The notes beneath the pieces were generated by a model. It was given only the letters and a program-made list of their open reading frames with translations, was not told the origin of the DNA and searched no databases. A program made the translations under genes and the position numbers. From assembly GCA_913057435.1 (NCBI GenBank), contig CAJXNY010000024.1, positions 19,231-83,230 on the forward strand: DNA of 64,000 nt, written 5' to 3'. This document shows positions 34,406-43,873 of the stretch, in pieces. Source of the DNA: an uncultured Oceanospirillaceae bacterium (GTDB taxonomy: Bacteria; Pseudomonadota; Gammaproteobacteria; Pseudomonadales; Balneatricaceae). How positions within the stretch are numbered: the stretch's first letter is position 1; every line of letters begins with the position of its first letter.

Positions 34406-36067
34406 ATGTCTGATAATACGATGCCATCGGATAGCGGAAATCCGGTTATGGGCTTTAATCGGCTAGGAATTGTGCGCCAGGTCGGTTTGATGATCGGGTT
34501 AGCGGCCAGTATCGCTATTGGCTTTTCTGTAGTCTTATGGTCACAAAAGCCGGAATACCATGTGCTTTTCAGTAATCTGAGCTTTGCGGATGCAAACCAG
34601 GTGATTGAACAGCTAAAGCTGTTCAATCTGCCCTACAAGTTTGACGCTGATGGGCGTGCGATTCTTATGCCCCAGGATAAGGTGCACCAGGCTCGGTTGC
34701 GTCTGGCCGCTGAGGGTTTTACCACTGAAAAGACAGTGGGCTTTGAACTGCTTGATCAGGAGCAGGGGCTAGGCACCAGTCAGTTCATGGAGACGACTCG
34801 CTACCGGCGTGGCCTCGAGGGTGAGTTGTCTCGTACCATTTCCAGTCTTATCGCGGTACGCAGTGCCCGTATTCATCTGGCGATTCCTAAAGAGTCGGTA
34901 TTTATCCGTGATGCGCGTAAGCCTCGAGCATCAGTATTTGTCGAGTTGTTTGCTGGGCGTAAGCTTGAGCCGACTCAGGTCGCTGCAATTGCTAATCTTG
35001 TTGCCTCTAGTATTCCTGAGCTGGATGCTGATGCGGTTACGGTAGTTGATCAGAAGGGCCGTTTGCTGAATACGAGAGATGCCGACACCGATGTTGTGCT
35101 TGCAGCTAAGCAGGTTGAATACACCCGCCGTATTGAACAAACTTTGCTTAATCGTGTGAACAGTATTCTGCAACCCGTGGTCGGCAGTGATCGTTTCCGC
35201 GCCGAAGTCTCTGCAGACATTGATTTTACCGAGGTCGAACAGACAGAAGAGTTGTTCAATCCAGATATGCCTGCGCTGCGCTCAGAGCAGACGCTGGATG
35301 AAAGTCGGGTGGGGAATCCTGCCCCTGTTGGTATTCCTGGGGCATTATCTAATCAACCTCCTGGGGCATCTGCGGTGCCTGAAGTCGCTGGGGCTGACGG
35401 TGCGCAAGGAAATAAAGCGCCAGGTAGTAGTCGTAAGCAGGCCACGCGTAACTTTGAGCTGGATCGTTCCATGAGCTATACCCGCCATCAGCAGGGGCGT
35501 GTGCGTCGCCTGACTGTCGCTGTGGTTGTGGATGACATCGCTGAGTCAGGTTCTGATGGAGCTGTAAGCTACACGCCTTGGGCCTCTGAAGATCTGGCGC
35601 GGGTACGGTTGCTGGTGCAAGATGCGGTTGGTTACTCTGCGCTTCGAGGTGACAGCATTAACGTCATCAATACTCGCTTCGTAGCTCCTGATGAGGGTCT
35701 GATAGAAGAGACGCCGTTCTGGATGACCGAATGGTTCTGGGATCTCGTCAAACAGGTGTTGGCAGTACTCTTTGTTTTGCTGCTGGTGTTTGGCATACTG
35801 CGCCCAATCCTCAAGTCTCTGGCGGTAACGGGAACTGCTAGTGGGGTTGCTGGGTTAGGTGCTGCGGGGGATGTTGCTGCGGAGTTGGAAGGTCTGGATG
35901 AAGCAGGTATAGCGGATGACCAGATTACGTTCGGTAATGATGACAGTTTGATGCCGGCGGCCAGTCAAAGTTTTGATTATCAGATCAATGCTATTCGCAG
36001 TATGGTTGCGGAAGATCCTGCCAGGGTGGCGCAGGCTGTTAAACAGTGGGTCGTAGATAGTGAGTGA
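34406..36067 (+). CDS. fliF: FliF, MS-ring protein
   Basis: This 553-residue protein has a first membrane segment at about 24-45 (LMIGLAASIAIGFSVVLW), ring-building domains with YHVLFSNLSFADANQVIEQL and FELLDQEQGLGTSQFMETTR, and a low-complexity Gly/Pro/Ala insert at about 300-345. The second membrane segment is at about 445-470 (LVKQVLAVLFVLLLVFGILR), and the cytoplasmic C-terminal tail (MVAEDPARVAQAVKQWV) binds FliG. It forms the inner-membrane MS ring that houses the export gate. fliG begins inside its last codons. Confidence 0.97.
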   Translation: MSDNTMPSDSGNPVMGFNRLGIVRQVGLMIGLAASIAIGFSVVLWSQKPEYHVLFSNLSFADANQVIEQLKLFNLPYKFDADGRAILMPQDKVHQARLRLAAEGFTTEKTVGFELLDQEQGLGTSQFMETTRYRRGLEGELSRTISSLIAVRSARIHLAIPKESVFIRDARKPRASVFVELFAGRKLEPTQVAAIANLVASSIPELDADAVTVVDQKGRLLNTRDADTDVVLAAKQVEYTRRIEQTLLNRVNSILQPVVGSDRFRAEVSADIDFTEVEQTEELFNPDMPALRSEQTLDESRVGNPAPVGIPGALSNQPPGASAVPEVAGADGAQGNKAPGSSRKQATRNFELDRSMSYTRHQQGRVRRLTVAVVVDDIAESGSDGAVSYTPWASEDLARVRLLVQDAVGYSALRGDSINVINTRFVAPDEGLIEETPFWMTEWFWDLVKQVLAVLFVLLLVFGILRPILKSLAVTGTASGVAGLGAAGDVAAELEGLDEAGIADDQITFGNDDSLMPAASQSFDYQINAIRSMVAEDPARVAQAVKQWVVDSE

Positions 36068-37082
36068 AGAAAACGACAACCCTCTTGAGGGGCTGACCAC
36101 CATAGAAAAGTCTGCAATTTTGCTGATTAGTCTTGGGGAGTCTGATGCGGCTGAAATTCTTCGTCATCTGGGGCCAAAAGAGGTGCAGCTGATCGGTGAA
36201 GCGATGGCTAAACTGGATAATGTGCCGCAGTCACGTGTAGAGGCGGTGGTTGCCAGCTTTATGGATCAGGTTAGCGATCAGACCGGTATCGGTATTAACA
36301 ATGATCGCTATATTCGTGCGATGCTGAATGAAGCGCTGGGTGAAGAGAAAGCCAAAACACTGCTTGACCGTATTCTTATGAATACGAATACGTCTGGCCT
36401 GGATACACTGCGCTGGATGGACCCTAGGCAGGTGGCGGAAATTATTCGCTATGAGCACCCGCAGATTCAGGCAGTTGTTGTTGCTTTTCTTGAGCCGGAC
36501 CAAGCGGCAAATGTTCTTTCCTGTTTTGATGATAAAGTTCGCCTTGATGTATTGCTGCGTGTGGCTGCGCTTGAGCGAGTTCAGCCTCAGGCGCTGCAGG
36601 AGCTTAATGACATCCTCGAACGTCAGTTTGCTGGCGGTACGGCGGGCAGTCAGTCAGCCTCGCTGGGTGGTGTTCAGTCGGCTGCTAACATCATGAACTT
36701 TGTTGAATCGTCCATGGAAGAAGAGGTTATGGGTGGTATCAAGGATGTTGATGAGCACCTTGCAGATCAGATCTCTGACCTTATGTTCGTGTTCGATAAC
36801 CTGATTGATGTCGATGATCGAGGTATGCAAGCTATCTTGCGTGAGATCTCGACGGATGTGCTGGTGCTGGCGCTGAAAGGTGCTGAAACTGCCCTGCAGG
36901 AGAAAATTTTCCGCAATATGTCCAAGCGTGCCGCTGAGTTGCTTGCGGATGATCTTGAGGCGAAAGGCCCAGTGCGTATCAGTGAGGTTGAAGATTCGCA
37001 GAAAGAAGTGCTTAACGTCGCCAGGCGTCTGGCTGATGAAGGTAAGATTATGCTCGGCGGTAGCGGTGAGGAGATGATCTGA
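36060..37082 (+). CDS. fliG: FliG, rotor/C-ring torque protein
   Basis: This 340-residue protein shows the FliG N-terminal domain (LTTIEKSAILLISLGESDAA), the middle domain with EHPQIQAVVVAFLEPDQAA, and the C-terminal charged torque region FVFDNLIDVDDRGMQAILRE, ending in the armadillo-like repeat with NMSKRAAELLADDLEAKGPV. The GTG start overlaps the fliF stop by 8 bases, implying coupled translation and a balanced ratio of FliF to FliG. It interacts with FliF, FliM and the stators, here MotC/MotD and any others elsewhere. Confidence 0.97.
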   Translation: MSEENDNPLEGLTTIEKSAILLISLGESDAAEILRHLGPKEVQLIGEAMAKLDNVPQSRVEAVVASFMDQVSDQTGIGINNDRYIRAMLNEALGEEKAKTLLDRILMNTNTSGLDTLRWMDPRQVAEIIRYEHPQIQAVVVAFLEPDQAANVLSCFDDKVRLDVLLRVAALERVQPQALQELNDILERQFAGGTAGSQSASLGGVQSAANIMNFVESSMEEEVMGGIKDVDEHLADQISDLMFVFDNLIDVDDRGMQAILREISTDVLVLALKGAETALQEKIFRNMSKRAAELLADDLEAKGPVRISEVEDSQKEVLNVARRLADEGKIMLGGSGEEMI

Positions 37083-37089
37083 TACGCCT

Positions 37090-37863
37090 ATGAAACCAAT
37101 TGATCAGCGCGTTAAGCGATTGCCCTCTGGGGCTGCAGCTGCATTTGAGAACTGGACTTTGCCTGATGTGGCGGGTGAGCATGTTATGGCCTTTGCTCGC
37201 AAGGAATCTGGTGAGGTTGAAGTTGTTGAGGACGAGCAGGTTGCTGAAAAACTTACTCTGGTCGAGCTTGAAGAGATTCGTGAAAGCGCTCGCCGTGAGG
37301 GTTTTGATGAAGGTTATAAGGACGGGTTGGAAAAAGGGCTGGGTGATGGTCATGCTAAAGGTGTGGCTGATGGCCGTAAAGAGGGTCATGAAGCCGGTTT
37401 CGGTTCTGGGCAGAGCGAAGTGCAGCGGTTGCAGGCCCAGCTGGCCAGCCTGATCAGTCAGCAACACCAGCCGCTGGGTGAGCAGGCTTCAAACCTTGAA
37501 GCGCAGCTGTTGGACATGGTCGTTGCCTTGTCACGTGCTGTGGTTGGTGCAACTGCTGAGCTTGACCAGTCTGTGATTCGTTGCGCTATCCAGGAGGTGC
37601 TGGATAAAGTCCCTCGCCCGCATGACAGTCTACGGATTCTGGTTAACCCCGCTGAGGTTGGTGTTGTCGCTGAAATGGCTCGCGCCAGTCATGAAAGTTG
37701 GCAGGTCGTTGGTGATGAGAATATTCCTGCCGGGGGCTGTCTGCTACATGGTGTTGACTCCTTTGCTGATAATACGTTGGCACACCGTTTCTCTCAGGTT
37801 GTTGAGCAATTCCAGTCTTTTCGGGATGTTCCTCCTGAGTCTCCAGTGGCTAAGGAGTCCTGA
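37090..37863 (+). CDS. fliH: FliH, regulator of the export ATPase
   Basis: This 257-residue protein has the FliH-typical glycine-heptad-like stretch at about 70-105 ([20 protein letters not shown] and following GxxxG repeats), a coiled coil, and the conserved C-terminal domain ([53 protein letters not shown]). It forms the peripheral stalk that tethers the FliI ATPase to FliN at the C-ring. The stop overlaps the fliI start by one base (TGATG). Confidence 0.94.
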   Translation: MKPIDQRVKRLPSGAAAAFENWTLPDVAGEHVMAFARKESGEVEVVEDEQVAEKLTLVELEEIRESARREGFDEGYKDGLEKGLGDGHAKGVADGRKEGHEAGFGSGQSEVQRLQAQLASLISQQHQPLGEQASNLEAQLLDMVVALSRAVVGATAELDQSVIRCAIQEVLDKVPRPHDSLRILVNPAEVGVVAEMARASHESWQVVGDENIPAGGCLLHGVDSFADNTLAHRFSQVVEQFQSFRDVPPESPVAKES

Positions 37864-39200
37864 TGGCCTTGTTGGCTGAGCGCCTGTCGCGTTTTCAGGG
37901 TATTCGTTATAGCCCCGCCTATGCACGTATTGAAGGGCGTATTACACGCATGATCGGTTTGACGCTGGAGGCGGTGGGCCTTCAGGTTGCGGTTGGTGAG
38001 TGTTGTATTATAGAGGTCACCCGCACGTTGCAGGTCGAGGCCGAGGTCGTTGGTTTCTCTGGTGACCGTATTTTCCTGATGCCGCTGGATAATATTGAAG
38101 GATTACAGCCTGGTTCACGGGTTATTCCGATGCAGGGAGCCGGGGCGGTGCCCGTGGGTCCGCAGCTGTTAGGGCGAGTGCTCAATGGCGTAGGTAAACC
38201 GATTGATGGTGCCGGGCCGCTGAATGCTGAACAGAAGGTTTCTCTCGCTGGCAAAGTTATTAACCCATTATCACGGGACCCAATTCGGACGACTCTTGAT
38301 GTCGGTATCCGGGCGATCAACTCGTTGCTGACAGTTGGTAAAGGACAGCGGTTGGGTCTGTTTGCAGGCAGTGGTGTGGGTAAATCTGTGCTGCTGGGTA
38401 TGATGACGCGCTTTACCGAAGCTGAAATTGTAGTGGTTGGGCTGATCGGTGAGCGTGGGCGAGAAGTAAAAGAATTTATTGAAGAAAGCCTGGGGCCTGA
38501 GGGCTTGAAGAGGGCTGTCGTGGTTGCATCTCCAGCGGATGATTCCCCGCTGATGCGTTTGCGCGCATCCCAGCTGACGACCCGCATTGCTGAGTATTTT
38601 CGTGATCAGGGTCGTAGCGTATTGTTGCTGATGGACTCCCTGACCCGTTATGCGCAGGCGCAGCGTGAAATTGCCTTGGCTGTGGGCGAACCGCCAGCTA
38701 CGAAAGGCTATCCCCCATCGGTATTTGCCAAGCTGCCCAAGCTGGTTGAGCGAGCAGGAAATGGTGAGCCGGGAGGGGGGTCTATAACCGCCTTTTATAC
38801 AGTATTGACAGAAGGTGATGATCAGCAGGACCCGGTGGCTGATTCAGCGCGTGCCATTCTTGATGGCCACTTCGTTTTATCGCGGCGACTGGCAGAGCAG
38901 GGGCATTATCCTGCGATTGATATCGAGGCGTCGATTAGTCGAGTAATGCCAGCCGTTGTAGATGCAGATCACCTGGCAAAAGCACTTGAATTTAAAAAGA
39001 TATTTTCCAAATATCAGCAAAATGCCGATCTCATTGCTGTGGGCGCATATGCTATGGGGAGTGACCCTGAAACGGATCTTGCGATTGAGCGAATGCCGGT
39101 TTTCAGGGCATTCTTACAACAGAAGATTACCGAAGCGCACGATATGCGAACCAGTGTTCAGCATCTGATGATGTCTATGGAGCCGATGCCGCAAGGCTGA
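37863..39200 (+). CDS. fliI: FliI, flagellar export ATPase
   Basis: This 445-residue F1-beta-like ATPase has Walker [15 protein letters not shown] with Lys174, the segment [19 protein letters not shown], and [20 protein letters not shown] around the Walker B aspartate. The [20 protein letters not shown] stretch is typical of export ATPases. It energises substrate unfolding at the export gate with FliH and FliJ. It begins directly on the fliH stop codon and is followed by fliJ after 10 bases. Confidence 0.97.
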   Translation: MALLAERLSRFQGIRYSPAYARIEGRITRMIGLTLEAVGLQVAVGECCIIEVTRTLQVEAEVVGFSGDRIFLMPLDNIEGLQPGSRVIPMQGAGAVPVGPQLLGRVLNGVGKPIDGAGPLNAEQKVSLAGKVINPLSRDPIRTTLDVGIRAINSLLTVGKGQRLGLFAGSGVGKSVLLGMMTRFTEAEIVVVGLIGERGREVKEFIEESLGPEGLKRAVVVASPADDSPLMRLRASQLTTRIAEYFRDQGRSVLLLMDSLTRYAQAQREIALAVGEPPATKGYPPSVFAKLPKLVERAGNGEPGGGSITAFYTVLTEGDDQQDPVADSARAILDGHFVLSRRLAEQGHYPAIDIEASISRVMPAVVDADHLAKALEFKKIFSKYQQNADLIAVGAYAMGSDPETDLAIERMPVFRAFLQQKITEAHDMRTSVQHLMMSMEPMPQG

Positions 39201-39210
39201 GTGAGGTGGT

Positions 39211-39654
39211 ATGGCTAAGCGCTCTAAACGACTTGAACTGGTTAAAGAGCTGGCTGAGCGGCGAAAGAAGCAGGCAGATCAGATGCTGGCTGTCAGCCGT
39301 AACCGTGTTAGCCAGGATGAGCATGGCTTGCAGCAGTTGCAGGCATTTTTGCTGGATTATCAGTCTGAGTTTATCGCGGCGGGTCAGAAGACGATGGACC
39401 CTCGTGGGGTTCAGACCCGTCAGGCATTCCTGAATAAGATTACCCATACCATCATGAAGCATCGTGAATCTATGCAGCATAATCGCCAGGAGTTGGATGC
39501 AGTCGAAATGCACTGGAAGAAATCCTACGCTGGTATGAAAGCTATGGATGTACTGCATGAAAAAGCGCTTAATCAGGAAAGCTTGGAGCAGGACAAGCAG
39601 TTGCAGAAGGAGCTCGATGAGCGCTCGCAGCTGAGGAAGCCTGATTTTTTCTGA
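39211..39654 (+). CDS. fliJ: FliJ, export chaperone/central stalk
   Basis: This 147-residue protein is predicted to be almost fully helical, a two-stranded coiled coil rich in Lys, Arg, Glu and Gln (SKRLELVKELAERRKKQADQ ... NRQELDAVEMHWKKSYAGMK). Length and position after fliI fit FliJ, which works like the gamma subunit in the FliI ring and activates the FlhA gate. The AGTGAGGTGGT region precedes the ATG. Confidence 0.92.
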   Translation: MAKRSKRLELVKELAERRKKQADQMLAVSRNRVSQDEHGLQQLQAFLLDYQSEFIAAGQKTMDPRGVQTRQAFLNKITHTIMKHRESMQHNRQELDAVEMHWKKSYAGMKAMDVLHEKALNQESLEQDKQLQKELDERSQLRKPDFF

Positions 39655-39719
39655 TGGCTGCTATACGTAGGGCCGTCTGAATACCCACTTCCACGCGTTA
39701 TTTTCTTCTATTTCTATTC

Positions 39720-39735
39720 TGGCCTGTATTTTGCT
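39720..39735 (+). promoter_or_regulatory. Candidate sigma-54 promoter of fliK
   Basis: TGGCCTGTATTTTGCT has GG (39721-39722) and GC (39733-39734) separated by exactly ten bases, with the TTGCT -12 element intact; only one -24 position departs from TGGCA. Transcription would begin near 39746, after an upstream in-frame ATG (39742) and before the ATG at 39772 that has a good AGGAG site. It could give fliK and the export genes after it independent late expression. Confidence 0.7.
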
Positions 39736-39771
39736 GAAGGGATGCTAATCGCTGAATTTCAGGAGCAGGCA

Positions 39772-41766
39772 ATGAACGACTCTATCTCCGGTACGCTCTC
39801 ACCCACCTCTATTACGGGTGGTTACACCTCCATGGGGGGCGGCCTCTTTGGGGGTGAAGCGGGCTTGGCTGGTCTGAATGGTGCGTTTGCACAGCTGTTA
39901 TCGTTGTCTATGCCTGGGGCAGGGGGGGGAGGGATAAACGGTCAGCCCTTGCCGACAGTTGGCACTGCTTTGCCGCTGCAGACCCCTGAAGCGGGGGCTG
40001 AGCTTGCAGCTTTACTGGAAAACTTTGCTGGCGATACGATCCCTGCTGATATGTTGGCTCAGTTGCGTGAGCAGGGTATTTCACGGCAGCAGCTGCTTGA
40101 GTTGACCGCAGTGCTTGAGCAGAGCGATATCTCGCGGATGCCTGCCATCACGGATATGGTTTCTCAGTTTAAAAAAGTGCTGGAAGGCTGGGATGAGGTG
40201 GTATCCGAAGAGGGTGTCGAGCCTCCAGTTGTTTCCGTTGAGAATGATCTCGAGGCTGGTGACCAGGGTGTGAGTCCCTCTGTCTTACCTGCACTTGTCG
40301 GGGAAGGCGAAACCGGCGTTGATAATCAAGGTGGTGTTACTGAGAAGCAGGCAGGGGGGGCGCCAGATAATGTGGTTATCCGTGCTTCGCAGGAATATGT
40401 AGAGGCAGAAAAGGAGGCGGCCTCTACTGCTCAGCCTGTTGCATCAGCGGTCGCGGAGCAGTCAGCTCGAGTGACGGCTCAGGCCTCGGCTCAGGCCTCG
40501 GCTCAGGCCTCGGCTCAGGCCTCGGCACAGACACAGATACAGACACAGATACAGACACAGATACAGACACAGATACAGACTCAGGCTGTGGGCATTGTAT
40601 CGAGTTCCGTGTCAGCTGAAGTAAAGCCTGATGTCAGTGGAGGTTCAGCTGGATCTGCTGGTAGCAGTCGGGATCGATTTGCTACAGCTCGCTCTGTCGG
40701 TCTCGATGTCAAAGCTGTAAAAGTAACCAACCCTACAGTTGTTGATTTGATGAAATCGCAACAGGTCGCTGCCTCGGCTGCGACGGGTTCCCTTTTGTCG
40801 GACGCTGAGCAGTTGATGTCGCGCCTGACAGCGGCAGCTCAGCAGCCGAGGCCTGGTGTTGCTGCAGGTGTACTTCAGGGGGGGGCGCGACCAGATTCGC
40901 AAGCCTACCAGGTTGATCAGGGCAGATCGCTGGTTGCCCCTGATGCACGTCCAGCTCCACAGCCTGCCCCGGTTAGCAGTGCTATGCCGGCTGCTCAGGC
41001 TGTTTCTGATGCTGTCGATACCGATCGTGCAGCGGTTGTTGTTAGTCAGTTAAAGTCCGAAGGTTCTGAGGCTGGCTCTGGGCGGCGTGAGCCTGTGCAG
41101 CTGGTTAACCCGGATGCGCGTGTTAATGCGGAGGCTGTCGTGAGGCCTGCCGCAGTTACGAACGCGAGTATTGCCGGTAACGTGGTGGTCTCGCCTGGCG
41201 AGAGTGAAGCGTTAACCTCTGTCGACAATGGGGCGTCTGATGGCCGAGAGGATGGGCGTAGCAGAGATGGTGTGTCAACCCAGGCAGCGCCCCGCCAGTC
41301 CGGTGAACAGGCTGCTATGCAGTCTCACCAGTTGTTAATGAGTGGGCGGCCTGCGCTGGCATCGCCTGCCTGGTCTGCGACGTTGAATAACCAGGTTATG
41401 TGGTTGGCATCGCAGAATAATAAAGTGGCTGAGATTCAGTTGGATCCACCAGAACTGGGTAGCCTTCAGGTGAAGATTCGTGTCTCCCAGGATCAGGTTA
41501 GTGTGAGCTTTGTATCGCCTCATGCATCGGTTCGAGATGCTGTGGAGCAGGGTATGTCGAGGTTACGAGATATGTTTGAAGAGCAGGGCCTTAATCTGAC
41601 TGAAAGCTCGGTAGATGATCAATCTGCCCAGCAACATGCAGGGCAGGGCGGTATGGCTGATGGGGAGTCTGAGGACGGTCGCGTTCAGGGGGGGGGCGAG
41701 AGTGCTGAAGACGTAGCAACAAATGCTGAGGCGCATAGTGTTTCGCTGGTAGATTATTACGCGTAA
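39772..41766 (+). CDS. fliK: FliK, hook-length control protein
   Basis: This 664-residue protein has a long low-complexity N-terminal ruler region rich in Ala, Gln, Val, Ser and Gly. The conserved C-terminal hook-length domain follows (about 535-640: VAEIQLDPPELGSLQVKIRV, then SVSFVSPHASVRDAVEQGMS). The ATG at 39772 is chosen because AGGAG lies six bases upstream and because the candidate sigma-54 start site falls after the alternative ATG at 39742. A 108-base tandem repeat (40477-40584) encodes ASAQ and TQIQ units. The gene also holds four runs of 7-9 G. FliK acts as an exported molecular ruler and switches FlhB specificity. Confidence 0.94.
   Translation: MNDSISGTLSPTSITGGYTSMGGGLFGGEAGLAGLNGAFAQLLSLSMPGAGGGGINGQPLPTVGTALPLQTPEAGAELAALLENFAGDTIPADMLAQLREQGISRQQLLELTAVLEQSDISRMPAITDMVSQFKKVLEGWDEVVSEEGVEPPVVSVENDLEAGDQGVSPSVLPALVGEGETGVDNQGGVTEKQAGGAPDNVVIRASQEYVEAEKEAASTAQPVASAVAEQSARVTAQASAQASAQASAQASAQTQIQTQIQTQIQTQIQTQAVGIVSSSVSAEVKPDVSGGSAGSAGSSRDRFATARSVGLDVKAVKVTNPTVVDLMKSQQVAASAATGSLLSDAEQLMSRLTAAAQQPRPGVAAGVLQGGARPDSQAYQVDQGRSLVAPDARPAPQPAPVSSAMPAAQAVSDAVDTDRAAVVVSQLKSEGSEAGSGRREPVQLVNPDARVNAEAVVRPAAVTNASIAGNVVVSPGESEALTSVDNGASDGREDGRSRDGVSTQAAPRQSGEQAAMQSHQLLMSGRPALASPAWSATLNNQVMWLASQNNKVAEIQLDPPELGSLQVKIRVSQDQVSVSFVSPHASVRDAVEQGMSRLRDMFEEQGLNLTESSVDDQSAQQHAGQGGMADGESEDGRVQGGGESAEDVATNAEAHSVSLVDYYA
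40477..40584 (+). repeat. 12-bp tandem repeats inside fliK
   Basis: Nine 12-base units in a row: four exact copies of GCTCAGGCCTCG, then five copies of the ATACAGACACAG type (first and last slightly changed). They encode (AQAS)4 followed by Gln/Thr/Ile repeats. The unit length is a multiple of three, so gain or loss of units keeps the frame and would change the length of the FliK ruler region. Confidence 0.95.
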
Positions 41767-41848
41767 ACCTTATGCCTTACAGAACTCGCTTGTGTTAGTA
41801 TTTTCCGATATGAGTTATTAAAACACCGGTTTTACGGAGGGTACGGAC

Positions 41849-42379
41849 GTGGCAGACGATAAAAAAGATGATGCTGAAAATGGCGAAGGCAAAAAATCAT
41901 CGAAGCTAAAGCTTATTCTCTTCATCGTGTTGGGTCTTGTTATCGTTGGTGGCGGTGGTGCTGGCGCGGCTTTCTACTTTCTTGCTGGTGACCAGTCTCA
42001 GGAAGATGCTGTTGAACAGGCTGAAGAGCCTGGGAGCAAAATTGCGATTTACACGAAAGTCAGAACCAAGGAAGGCAAGCCGATGTTTGTGGTTACGCTT
42101 CAGCCTGAAGGGGATGAGCGGCCACACTATATGCAGGCATATGTTGAATTGAAATCGCGTGATCAGATAGTGGCTGATACATTAACGTTGCATATGCCAT
42201 TAGTCGTCTCTCGAATAAACAACCTGTTTGCAACGCAGCGGTTCAGTGAACTCAAGTCTGTCGAAGGTAAAAGCCTGCTGCGGGCCAGAGCAACTGAATT
42301 GGTGCAGGAAATCATGCTGGAAAAACTTGGTAAGCCGGGCGTGGAAACAGTGCTATTTACCAATTTTGTGATGCAATAA
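41849..42379 (+). CDS. fliL: FliL, flagellar stator-associated membrane protein
   Basis: This 176-residue protein has a short charged cytoplasmic N-terminus (DDKKDDAENGEGKKSSK), one membrane segment (LKLILFIVLGLVIVGGGGAGA) and a periplasmic stomatin-like FliL domain (AIYTKVRTKEGKPMFVVTLQ ... VETVLFTNFVMQ). FliL rings surround the stators and affect torque. The GTG start at 41849 has GGAGGG upstream. It is followed by fliM after 18 bases. Confidence 0.95.
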   Translation: MADDKKDDAENGEGKKSSKLKLILFIVLGLVIVGGGGAGAAFYFLAGDQSQEDAVEQAEEPGSKIAIYTKVRTKEGKPMFVVTLQPEGDERPHYMQAYVELKSRDQIVADTLTLHMPLVVSRINNLFATQRFSELKSVEGKSLLRARATELVQEIMLEKLGKPGVETVLFTNFVMQ

Positions 42380-42397
42380 GGTGGCTGAGCGTAACGT

Positions 42398-43375
42398 ATG
42401 TCGGTAAAAGACCTTTTATCACAGGATGAAATTGATGCGCTGTTGCATGGCGTTGATGATGACGATGATGATTCGCAAGATGAGGTTGTAGAGGATGCCG
42501 ATGGCGTCCGTCCCTATGACCTCGCCAGTCATGAACGTATTGTTCGTGGCCGGATGCCGACGCTTGAGATGATCAATGAGCGTTTTGCACGCTCTGTTCG
42601 AACTACCTTGTTTAACCTGTTGCGCCGTGCTGCCGATGTTACGGTAGGCGGAGTGCAGGTGATGAAGTACGGCGATTACATCCACACACTCTATGTTCCA
42701 ACCAGTATGAATATGATGCGGGTCAGCCCATTGCGTGGCACGGGCTTGCTTATTATGGATGCCAAACTGGTATTTAAACTGGTTGATAACTTCTTCGGGG
42801 GGGATGGCCGGCATGCGAAGATTGAAGGCCGAGAGTTCACTCCGACAGAAACCCGGCTTGTCTTTAAAACGGTCAATCAGTTTTTTGAAAACCTGAAAGA
42901 TGCCTGGAGCCCAGTTATTGAACTGGATTTTGAACATGCGGGTCATGAAGTAAATCCGGCGATGGCAAATGCTGTCAGTCTGGCGGAAGTTGTTGTTGTT
43001 AGTACCTTTCAGGTTGACCTTGAAGGGGGGAGTGGTGAATTTCATATCACACTGCCGTACTCCATGCTGGAGCCTGTCAGGGATGTGCTGGTATCAGGCT
43101 TTCAGAACTCTGACGACGAAGGAGACGAACGCTGGGAGCATGCGCTGGATAAAGATATTCGCCAGGCATCAGTTGACCTTGGGGTGCGGATTGCTGAGCG
43201 AGAGATGACTTTGCGAGATGTTATGGAATTACAGGTGAATGATGTGATCCCTGTGGATATTCCGCCAACGTTTGAATTGAAAGCTAATCGAGTGCCGGTC
43301 TATAGCTGTAAGCTTGGAGTGTCTCGAGGGCGTCTAGCCGTACAAATACTTGAGCAGCTTGAAAAGCTGCCGTAA
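42398..43375 (+). CDS. fliM: FliM, C-ring switch protein
   Basis: This 325-residue protein begins with the CheY-binding peptide LLSQDEIDALLHG (residues 6-18), an acidic linker (DDDDDDSQDE), the middle CheC-like domain containing GGVQVMKYGDYIHTLYVPT and LLIMDAKLVFKLVDNFFGG, and the C-terminal SpoA domain (LRDVMELQVNDVIPVDIPPT). It couples CheY-P binding to the direction of rotation. The same kind of peptide recurs twice in the CheA linker of this cluster. Confidence 0.97.
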   Translation: MSVKDLLSQDEIDALLHGVDDDDDDSQDEVVEDADGVRPYDLASHERIVRGRMPTLEMINERFARSVRTTLFNLLRRAADVTVGGVQVMKYGDYIHTLYVPTSMNMMRVSPLRGTGLLIMDAKLVFKLVDNFFGGDGRHAKIEGREFTPTETRLVFKTVNQFFENLKDAWSPVIELDFEHAGHEVNPAMANAVSLAEVVVVSTFQVDLEGGSGEFHITLPYSMLEPVRDVLVSGFQNSDDEGDERWEHALDKDIRQASVDLGVRIAEREMTLRDVMELQVNDVIPVDIPPTFELKANRVPVYSCKLGVSRGRLAVQILEQLEKLP

Positions 43376-43404
43376 TCAGACCTGCTTGCTAGAGAGTTGA
43401 TGCA

Positions 43405-43863
43405 ATGAGTAATGAAAACCAGAATGGGGATCCGGGCGGACTGGCCGATGAGTGGGCTGCTGCGCTAGGTGAGCAGGTTGGTGATGCTGCAGGTGATGTG
43501 GCGGATATTATGGCTGATATGGCTGCGCAGGATGCCGAACTGGCAGGCGCTGCGGCAGTCGAACTGGATGAATTGCAAGATGAGTCGGCCCCCGTATCTA
43601 ATGATCCGAAGCTGGATGTTATTCTGGATATACCGGTGACTATGACAATGGAAGTTGGTCAAACTGAGATTCCTATACGTAACCTGCTCAAGCTGAATCA
43701 AGGGTCGGTGGTTGAGCTTGATCGTGTTGCGGGTGAGCCGTTGGATGTTCGCGTTAATGGTACCTTGATTGCCCACGGCGAAGTTGTTGTGGTAAATGAT
43801 CGCTATGGTATTCGCCTGACTGATGTCATCAGCCCGCAAGAGCGCATCAAGCGTTTGAAATAA
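43405..43863 (+). CDS. fliN: FliN, C-ring switch protein
   Basis: This 152-residue protein has an acidic Ala/Asp-rich N-terminal extension of about 65 residues. The SpoA domain follows: LDVILDIPVTMTMEVGQTEI, then PIRNLLKLNQGSVVELDRVA and VVVNDRYGIRLTDVISPQER. It forms the lower C-ring with FliM and docks FliH. It is longer at the N-terminus than minimal FliN, as in other gammaproteobacteria. Confidence 0.96.
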   Translation: MSNENQNGDPGGLADEWAAALGEQVGDAAGDVADIMADMAAQDAELAGAAAVELDELQDESAPVSNDPKLDVILDIPVTMTMEVGQTEIPIRNLLKLNQGSVVELDRVAGEPLDVRVNGTLIAHGEVVVVNDRYGIRLTDVISPQERIKRLK

Positions 43864-43873
43864 AGGAATTCCG

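Noticed and set aside
40477..40584. Repeat array as a CRISPR
   Set aside because: The units are 12 bases, contiguous without spacers, and in frame with fliK, so they are coding tandem repeats.
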